Assembly (NCBI GenBank): GCA_964562905.1
Contig: CAZLVG010000031.1
Coordinates: forward strand, 1-10,855
DNA: 10,855 nucleotides
DNA from: CAYSWF01 sp964562905
GTDB taxonomy: Bacteria; Patescibacteriota; Andersenbacteria; UBA10190
Direction: 5' to 3'
In this document: one piece after another, positions 7,104-10,855 of the stretch
Layout: each line of letters starts with the position of its first letter
Numbering within the stretch: position 1 is the first letter of the stretch
Position numbers and translations under genes: made by a program
The notes under the pieces: generated by a model
The model's input: the letters and a program-made list of their open reading frames with translations, nothing else
What the model was told of the DNA's origin: nothing
Databases searched by the model: none

Positions 7104-7277
7104 CTCCTTGAGGTAGGCCTTTCCCATTTTTTGCCGCTCCCCACTCTTTCTTCACAAGGCTACCCTACTTCCTTGACGCAGAAAACTCGCCTTAACGCCT
7201 CCTTTTTTTGACGGACAAGTTTCGCTCACTGCTTCCTCCCCTTGACGGGGGAGGTTAGGTGGGGGTGGAAAGGCAGA
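7104..7277. other. Non-coding, pyrimidine-rich stretch after tsaE
   Basis: No coding region is visible. The + strand is strikingly C/T-rich to about 7241. It contains an imperfect inverted repeat GGTAGGCCTT (7112-7121) / AAGGCTACC (7156-7164) with a 34-nt loop, a T7 run near 7203-7209 without a proper stem, and three TTGACG hexamers (near 7173, 7208 and 7242). No terminator for the uppP-tsaE transcript can be assigned with confidence. Confidence 0.4.
7235..7254. repeat. GC-rich hairpin CCTCCCC/GGGGAGG
   Basis: A perfect 7-bp stem, CCTCCCC (7235-7241) with GGGGAGG (7248-7254), and a 6-nt loop. It is followed by a G-rich tract rather than T-residues, so it is not a standard terminator on the + strand. 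Sequences of this general type recur between genes in many bacterial genomes, so it may be one member of an interspersed family; I cannot test that here. Confidence 0.55.
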
Positions 7278-7408
7278 AAATCAATGTCAAAATCCAAATT
7301 ACAAATCAAATCCTCGTCCTTCGCCAAAGGCTGCGGACGACAAGCAAATTAGTTTGCCCCGCATAGCTTTAGCGAAGTGGGGTCATTCAGACATTTAGTC
7401 ATTGATTT
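7278..7408. repeat. 131-bp palindromic element with three internal stem-loops
   Basis: Outer arms AAATCAATGTCAAAAT (7278-7293) and the complement of 7393-7408 match at 14 of 16 positions. Inside are three consecutive hairpins: TCGTCC/GGACGA with inner GCC/GGC (7314-7340), GCAAA/TTTGC (7344-7357) and CCCC...GGGG (7357-7382). The arms are AT-rich while the hairpins are GC-rich. It has no reading frame. It could be a small non-autonomous mobile element or a structured RNA; the sequence alone does not decide. Confidence 0.5.
7357..7382 (-). repeat. Hairpin repeat CCCCACTTCGC...GGGG, copy A (inverted)
   Basis: Read on the minus strand, this 26-bp unit starts CCCCACTTCGC and ends GCTATGCGGGG with a 4-nt centre. 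Its termini match those of the unit at 7579-7613 (11/11 at one end, 9/11 at the other), in the opposite orientation. Confidence 0.6.
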
Positions 7409-7468
7409 GACCTTTGTCATTTGAGCTTTGGACTTTACCCCTTCACCTTCAAGCGCAGTCGCAACCTG

Positions 7469-7483
7469 CCGCCCGGACGGCGG
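7469..7483. repeat. Small GC hairpin
   Basis: CCGCC (7469-7473) and GGCGG (7479-7483) form a perfect 5-bp stem with a 5-nt loop, in the spacer between the 131-bp element and the polA leader. No function can be assigned. Confidence 0.35.
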
Positions 7484-7524
7484 TGTGAGGTAGACGGCGC
7501 TGTCAATTTTGGCTAGCTGGTTTA

Positions 7525-7570
7525 AGTTAAAGGTATGTCCTCAAAACGCCGGACGAAGCTGGCTTTAACT
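7525..7570. repeat. 8-bp inverted repeat around the stub start
   Basis: AGTTAAAG (7525-7532) and CTTTAACT (7563-7570) are perfect complements with a 30-nt loop that contains the ATG of the stub. A related direct repeat, AGCTGG at 7515 and 7557, overlaps them. Confidence 0.4.
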
Positions 7571-7572
7571 GA

Positions 7573-7623
7573 CGCGCACCCCACTTCGCCCCGCCCGCGG
7601 CGGCTACGAGGGGCGAGTGCGCG
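7573..7623 (+). promoter_or_regulatory. Large hairpin in the polA leader
   Basis: CGCGCAC (7573-7579) pairs with GTGCGCG (7617-7623), and inside it CGCCCC (7587-7592) pairs with GGGGCG (7610-7615), leaving asymmetric bulges. The structure ends 18 nt before the polA ATG. The right arm can alternatively pair with CGCGCAC inside polA (7683-7689), so two exclusive folds are possible. No promoter for polA could be identified. Confidence 0.45.
7579..7613 (+). repeat. Hairpin repeat CCCCACTTCGC...GGGG, copy B
   Basis: Same termini as the inverted copy at 7357-7382 but with a 13-nt GC-rich centre. It begins exactly at the base where the stub stops resembling polA, marking the breakpoint. The paired ends CCCC and GGGG plus alternating internal matches suggest a hairpin. 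Confidence 0.6.
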
Positions 7624-7641
7624 TTATTAAAGCTGCCCGCC

Positions 7642-10380
7642 ATGAGCACCAATAAACGCCAAACCAAATTAGCCTTGCTTGACGCGCACGCTCTGATTCA
7701 CCGCGCTTTCCACGCCTTACCGCCCATGAGCACCAGGGACGGGGTGCCCACCAACGCCGTTTACGGTTTCGTGACCATGTTTCTTAAAATGCTGACTTCG
7801 CTTAAACCCACCCACGTAGCGGCGGCTTTTGACATGAAAGGCCCTACCTTCAGACACGAGCAGTACGAACAGTACAAAGCGCAGCGCGGAGAAGCTCCGC
7901 GGGAGCTTATCGACCAGTTTGATATGGTGCGGGAGATCCTGGAAGCTTTTAATATTCCAGTCGTACAAAAACAGGGATTTGAAGCCGATGACATAATCGG
8001 AACACTGGTCAAGAAAATTGACGGGGACATAAGTAAAGTTATCGTAACGGGCGACCTGGACGCGCTACAGCTTATAGATGACCATACGCAGGTTTTCACC
8101 TTGCGCAAAGGGGTAACAGACACAGTAACTTACAACGAAGAGGCGGTTAGAGAAAGGTTCGGTTTTAAGCCGGATCTTCTGGCTGACTACAAGGGACTGC
8201 GGGGGGATCCTTCCGACAACATTCCGGGGGTGGCCGGTGTCGGCGATAAAACGGCCAGGGAGCTGGTAGCCCGGTACGGCTCCATTGAAAATATTTACGG
8301 TCATCTGGAAGAGCTGCCGGCCAGGATAGCCGGCCGCTTGCGTGGCGAGAGGCGCGAGGCGCTGTTCAGCCGCGAGCTGGCCACTATCAGGTGTGATGTC
8401 AAAGTGGATCTTAATTTAGATGAAGCGGTGATGGATGATTACGATACCGCGCGCGTGCTGGCTTTATTTGAAAGGTTGGAACTGCGTAGCTTGGTTGAGC
8501 GCCTGCCGTCCAGCGTCAGACGGACTATTCAGCCCACCCTTTTTGGGCGGCGGCTAAAGGAGGGGCGAGGGGAAGAGAAGCGACTGAAGAAGAACTATCA
8601 TCTAGCGGTAACGGAAGAAGAACAAAATGAGTTGAGGAGGCGCTTGGGTGGAGAGAAAACGGTGGCCTTTGACACCGAAACGGACTGGCTGGGAGCCCGT
8701 CAGCATCCGATTGTAGGCATGAGTTTCGCCATCCGCTCCCGCGGCGCGGGAGAAGTTGAAGCGTGGTATGTCCCGGTTACGCCGGAAAGCGTAAAGAGCT
8801 GGCAGCCCTTATTGGAAGATGGCAGCGTCGGCAAAGTGGGGCACAACCTTAAGTATGACATAGAGGTGTTAAGACAGTCCGGCTTTGGCCTCAAGCCCGT
8901 GGAGTTTGATTCCATGATTGCCAGCTATCTGCTTCACCCCGGAGCGCGCCAGCACGGGCTTAATACTTTGTCCATCCAGGAGCTGGGCCATAACCCCATA
9001 CCCATCACCGAGTTAATTGGCAAGGGCCGGGACCAGAAAAGGATGTCGCAAGTGCCGCTGGCTGACTTGGCTAATTACGCCTGCGAGGACGCGGAGTTGG
9101 CCTTCAGGCTTTATGAACAGCTGGCGCCAGCTATCAAGGAGGAAGGCTTGACTAGAGTGTTGCGTGAGCTGGAATTGCCGTTAATTCCCGTGTTGGCCGA
9201 TATGGAGCTGGCCGGCGTGAGGATTGACGACGGTGTTTTAGAAAAATTGGGCCAAGCCATCAAAAAGCAACTCAAAGAGCTGGAAAGAAATATTTGGCGC
9301 GAGGCGGGAGAGCAGTTTAACATCAACTCCACCCAGCAGCTGCGCCAGGTGCTTTACAAAAAACTGAAGCTGCCGACAGCTAACATTACCCGTACGCAAA
9401 CCGGCTACTCCACCGCGGCGGCGGAGCTGGCTAAGTTAAGAAAGCACAGCCCCGTGATTGGCTGGCTGGAGCAGCACCGGGAGTTATCTAAGCTGCTTAA
9501 CACCTACGTGGGAGTGCTGCCGGAGCTGAAGGATAAAAAGACCGGCCGCATATACACTTCTTTTAACCAGACGGTGACAGCCACGGGCCGCCTAAGCTCC
9601 AGTAATCCCAATTTGCAGAATATTCCGGTCCGCACGGAGCTGGGCTATCAGATTCGCCGCGCTTTTACGGCGCGGCGCGGCTGGCGCCTGGTTAAAGCTG
9701 ATTACTCTCAAATAGAGCTGCGCTTAGCGGCGCACCTGTCGCAAGACGAAAAGCTGCTGGACGCCTTCCGGGCCGGTCAGGACATACACCGCAGCACGGC
9801 CGCCAGCGTCTTTGGCCTGGAGCCGGAGAAGGTTACGGATAGGCAGCGCCGCGCGGCCAAGACGCTCAATTTCGGCGTGTTGTACGGCATGGGGCCGCCG
9901 GCGTTCGCGCGGGCCGCCGGCGTCAGCCTGGAAGAAGCCCGTTCTTTTATCGGCCGTTATCAGGACGAATACTCCGGCTTGACCAGCTATATCGGCGAGA
10001 TGCTGGAGACGGCCAGGCAGATGGAGTTAGTGGAGACTTTGTTCGGCCGCCGGCGGTACGTGCCGGAGATAAATTCCCGTTCGCCGGCGGCCCAGGCGGC
10101 AGCGGCGCGGGCGGCTTTTAATTTCCCCATCCAGGGCAGCGCGGCGGATATTCTAAAAAAAGCGATGATAGAGCTGCACGGGCGGCTAAAGAAAGATTTT
10201 CCGGAGGCTAAAATGGTGCTGACGGTGCACGACGAGCTGGTGTGTGAAGTGCCGGCTAAGCTGGCGGAGAAATTAGGCCAGCTGATGAAAGAGGTCATGG
10301 AGAACACTTACACGCTGGACGTGCCGCTGGTGGCGGACGTGGCGACAGGCAAAAACTGGCGGGACATGGAAAAGCTTTGA
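7642..10380 (+). CDS. polA: DNA polymerase I with 5'-nuclease, proofreading and polymerase domains
   Basis: A 912-residue family A polymerase of full length (E. coli 928), acting in Okazaki fragment processing and repair. The 5' nuclease (about 8-290) keeps its metal-binding acids: D14, EADD (114-117), D138/D140 and D189/D192 in GDPSDNIPG. The 3'-5' exonuclease (about 318-508) is intact, unlike in Taq or Bacillus enzymes: D344/E346 (DTE), N402/D406 and Y479/D483. The polymerase domain (about 510-912) has motif A DYSQIELR (687-694), motif B K740, F744 and Y748 in KTLNFGVLYG, and motif C VHDE (862-865). Phe rather than Tyr at 744 is the usual residue disfavouring dideoxynucleotides. The start ATG has no ribosome-binding site and follows a structured leader that contains a stub of a second polA start. 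It ends on TGA. Confidence 0.97.
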   Translation: MSTNKRQTKLALLDAHALIHRAFHALPPMSTRDGVPTNAVYGFVTMFLKMLTSLKPTHVAAAFDMKGPTFRHEQYEQYKAQRGEAPRELIDQFDMVREILEAFNIPVVQKQGFEADDIIGTLVKKIDGDISKVIVTGDLDALQLIDDHTQVFTLRKGVTDTVTYNEEAVRERFGFKPDLLADYKGLRGDPSDNIPGVAGVGDKTARELVARYGSIENIYGHLEELPARIAGRLRGERREALFSRELATIRCDVKVDLNLDEAVMDDYDTARVLALFERLELRSLVERLPSSVRRTIQPTLFGRRLKEGRGEEKRLKKNYHLAVTEEEQNELRRRLGGEKTVAFDTETDWLGARQHPIVGMSFAIRSRGAGEVEAWYVPVTPESVKSWQPLLEDGSVGKVGHNLKYDIEVLRQSGFGLKPVEFDSMIASYLLHPGARQHGLNTLSIQELGHNPIPITELIGKGRDQKRMSQVPLADLANYACEDAELAFRLYEQLAPAIKEEGLTRVLRELELPLIPVLADMELAGVRIDDGVLEKLGQAIKKQLKELERNIWREAGEQFNINSTQQLRQVLYKKLKLPTANITRTQTGYSTAAAELAKLRKHSPVIGWLEQHRELSKLLNTYVGVLPELKDKKTGRIYTSFNQTVTATGRLSSSNPNLQNIPVRTELGYQIRRAFTARRGWRLVKADYSQIELRLAAHLSQDEKLLDAFRAGQDIHRSTAASVFGLEPEKVTDRQRRAAKTLNFGVLYGMGPPAFARAAGVSLEEARSFIGRYQDEYSGLTSYIGEMLETARQMELVETLFGRRRYVPEINSRSPAAQAAAARAAFNFPIQGSAADILKKAMIELHGRLKKDFPEAKMVLTVHDELVCEVPAKLAEKLGQLMKEVMENTYTLDVPLVADVATGKNWRDMEKL

Positions 10381-10477
10381 TTTTGCCAGGAAAGTCGGCA
10401 GCCGGCGGATAGTCGATAATCACCAGGAAGTGGCCGCGCTTTTTGAAAAAAATTAGGTGAGAGAAACAGTGAAGCGT

Positions 10478-10491
10478 CGGCGCTTGCGCCG
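10478..10491. repeat. Tight GC hairpin upstream of the last gene
   Basis: CGGCGC (10478-10483) and GCGCCG (10486-10491) flank TT, forming a near-perfect 14-bp palindrome. It overlaps the -35 region of the putative promoter, so it could be a protein-binding site; there is no T-run to make it a terminator. Confidence 0.4.
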
Positions 10492-10513
10492 CGGTAGAGG
10501 CAGGGAGTATAAT
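10484..10513 (+). promoter_or_regulatory. Putative promoter with perfect TATAAT
   Basis: TATAAT at 10508-10513 is a full-consensus -10 box. The best -35 is TTGCGC (10484-10489, only the TTG conserved) at an 18-bp spacing. Transcription would start at about 10520, giving a leader of nearly 40 nt for the gene that begins at 10557. Confidence 0.5.
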
Positions 10514-10556
10514 TAAGATGTGATGATAATAAAGACGCTCACGCTCGAACAAACCA

Positions 10557-10855
10557 GTGGTGGTTAACAACAAAACAATATGGTTTTTTCTGGTTTCGGC
10601 GGTAGTGGCGCTGGTCGTTGTGGTATTAGTAAGTCTGTCATCTTACGAGACAAGAATCCAGCTTAGAACGGCGGCGCAGCCTTCGCCGCATCCCATACCC
10701 GCCGGCATCCCGCCTTGTCCGGGCACGGATCCGGACAACCCGCCCTCGCCTTCTTCTCCGTCCCCGCCGGGGCCGTCCCCGTCAAGACCCTCTGATTCTG
10801 AATCGCCTGAACCCATCGTTGTTCCTGAATGCCAGGAGGCTTCGTGCAGGATAAT
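10557..10855 (+). CDS. Membrane-anchored Pro/Ser-rich protein (3' partial)
   Basis: The frame opens after a TAA at 10530-10532 and has no ATG; GTG 10557 or the adjacent GTG 10560 is the only plausible start. From 10557, about 99 residues are visible before the window ends. A short basic/polar N-terminus (VVNNK) precedes a strongly hydrophobic segment (about 8-28), then a long linker rich in Pro and Ser (about 45-85) with scattered Cys. I read this as an N-terminal membrane anchor or uncleaved signal holding an extracellular domain on a stiff linker. No domain is recognisable in the part present and I cannot name it. The hydrophobic start, the consensus -10 upstream and the absence of stops over about 320 nt support a real gene. 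Confidence 0.6.
   Translation, partial: MVVNNKTIWFFLVSAVVALVVVVLVSLSSYETRIQLRTAAQPSPHPIPAGIPPCPGTDPDNPPSPSSPSPPGPSPSRPSDSESPEPIVVPECQEASCRI

Larger units (their letters stand above)
7535..7630 (+). pseudogene. polA 5'-end stub / 31-codon upstream reading frame
   Basis: An ATG at 7535 opens a frame that starts MSSKRRTKLALTDAH and ends at TAA 7628-7630. PolA itself starts MSTNKRQTKLALLDAH at 7642. With one gap, 12 of 15 residues agree. At the DNA level the copies (7535-7579 and 7642-7689) differ mainly at silent positions (AAG/AAA, CTG/TTA, GCT/GCC, TTA/TTG) and share TGACGCGCAC exactly. Homology stops at 7579, where a hairpin repeat begins; the remaining 16 codons are arginine/proline-rich read-through of that repeat. 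The frame differs from polA (offset 107 nt), so it cannot be an N-terminal extension. I infer a remnant of another polA allele. It may also act as an upstream reading frame, since its stop lies 11 nt before the polA start. Confidence 0.7.
10381..10556. other. Spacer after polA
   Basis: A 176-nt gap without a supported gene. A T5 run and an A7 run occur near 10441-10453, but there is no clear stem before them, so a polA terminator is not evident. The right half carries a hairpin and the promoter of the next gene. Confidence 0.4.

Noticed and set aside
1558..7636. The 11-mer ATTAAAGCTGC occurs 3 and 5 nt before the starts of yvcK and polA, suggesting a shared translation signal.
   Set aside because: In a window of this size several chance 11-mer repeats are expected and no other start carries it; only the position is suggestive.
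7104..7641. The long structured spacer as a CRISPR array or tRNA cluster.
   Set aside because: There are no regularly spaced direct repeats of CRISPR length, and no cloverleaf with a T-loop or anticodon stem could be found on either strand.

Overview
The window looks like part of a Patescibacteria (Candidate Phyla Radiation, probably Parcubacteria-type) genome. This is an inference from gene content and family variants: a lamin-tail-domain surface protein, a divergent YvcK, a type IV pilus ATPase, a degenerate DHH-type phosphoesterase of a kind I associate with Parcubacteria, UppP, TsaE and a full-length PolA. TGA acts as a stop (uppP and polA both end on it where their families end), so this is not a lineage that reads TGA as glycine. 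No Shine-Dalgarno-like sequence precedes any of the seven visible starts.

Layout. Positions 2-1552 hold the 3' part of a surface protein with two lamin-tail domains, two OB-folds and a C-terminal membrane anchor. It is followed after 19 nt by yvcK (1572-2615). A GC-rich spacer with hairpins, an operator-like dyad and a good promoter leads into pilB (2750-4417), which may be leaderless. A convergent gene for a DHH-family protein lies on the minus strand (4512-5666). Divergent from it are uppP (5858-6646) and tsaE (6636-7103), which overlap by 11 nt. A 538-nt non-coding stretch (7104-7641) is packed with inverted repeats. Then comes polA (7642-10380) with all three activities apparently intact, a spacer with a perfect TATAAT box, and the start of a membrane-anchored Pro/Ser-rich protein that runs off the right edge.

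Themes. Surface and envelope functions (lamin-tail/OB protein, PilB, UppP, YvcK, the anchored Pro-rich protein) are mixed with housekeeping ones (TsaE for t6A tRNA modification, PolA). Apart from yvcK behind the surface-protein gene and the uppP-tsaE pair, the genes appear to be separately transcribed.

The most interesting region is 7104-7641. A 31-codon reading frame at 7535-7630 begins with a near copy of the PolA N-terminus (MSSKRRTKLALTDAH against MSTNKRQTKLALLDAH), differing mostly at silent positions. The homology stops exactly where a hairpin repeat begins, and a second, inverted copy of that repeat lies about 200 nt upstream. I read this as the stub of an earlier or foreign polA allele left by recombination, possibly mediated by the repeat. 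Other points of note are the degenerate active site of the DHH protein (DHR in place of DHH), an exact 55-bp repeat that starts at the first base of the window, and the possible leaderless pilB promoter.
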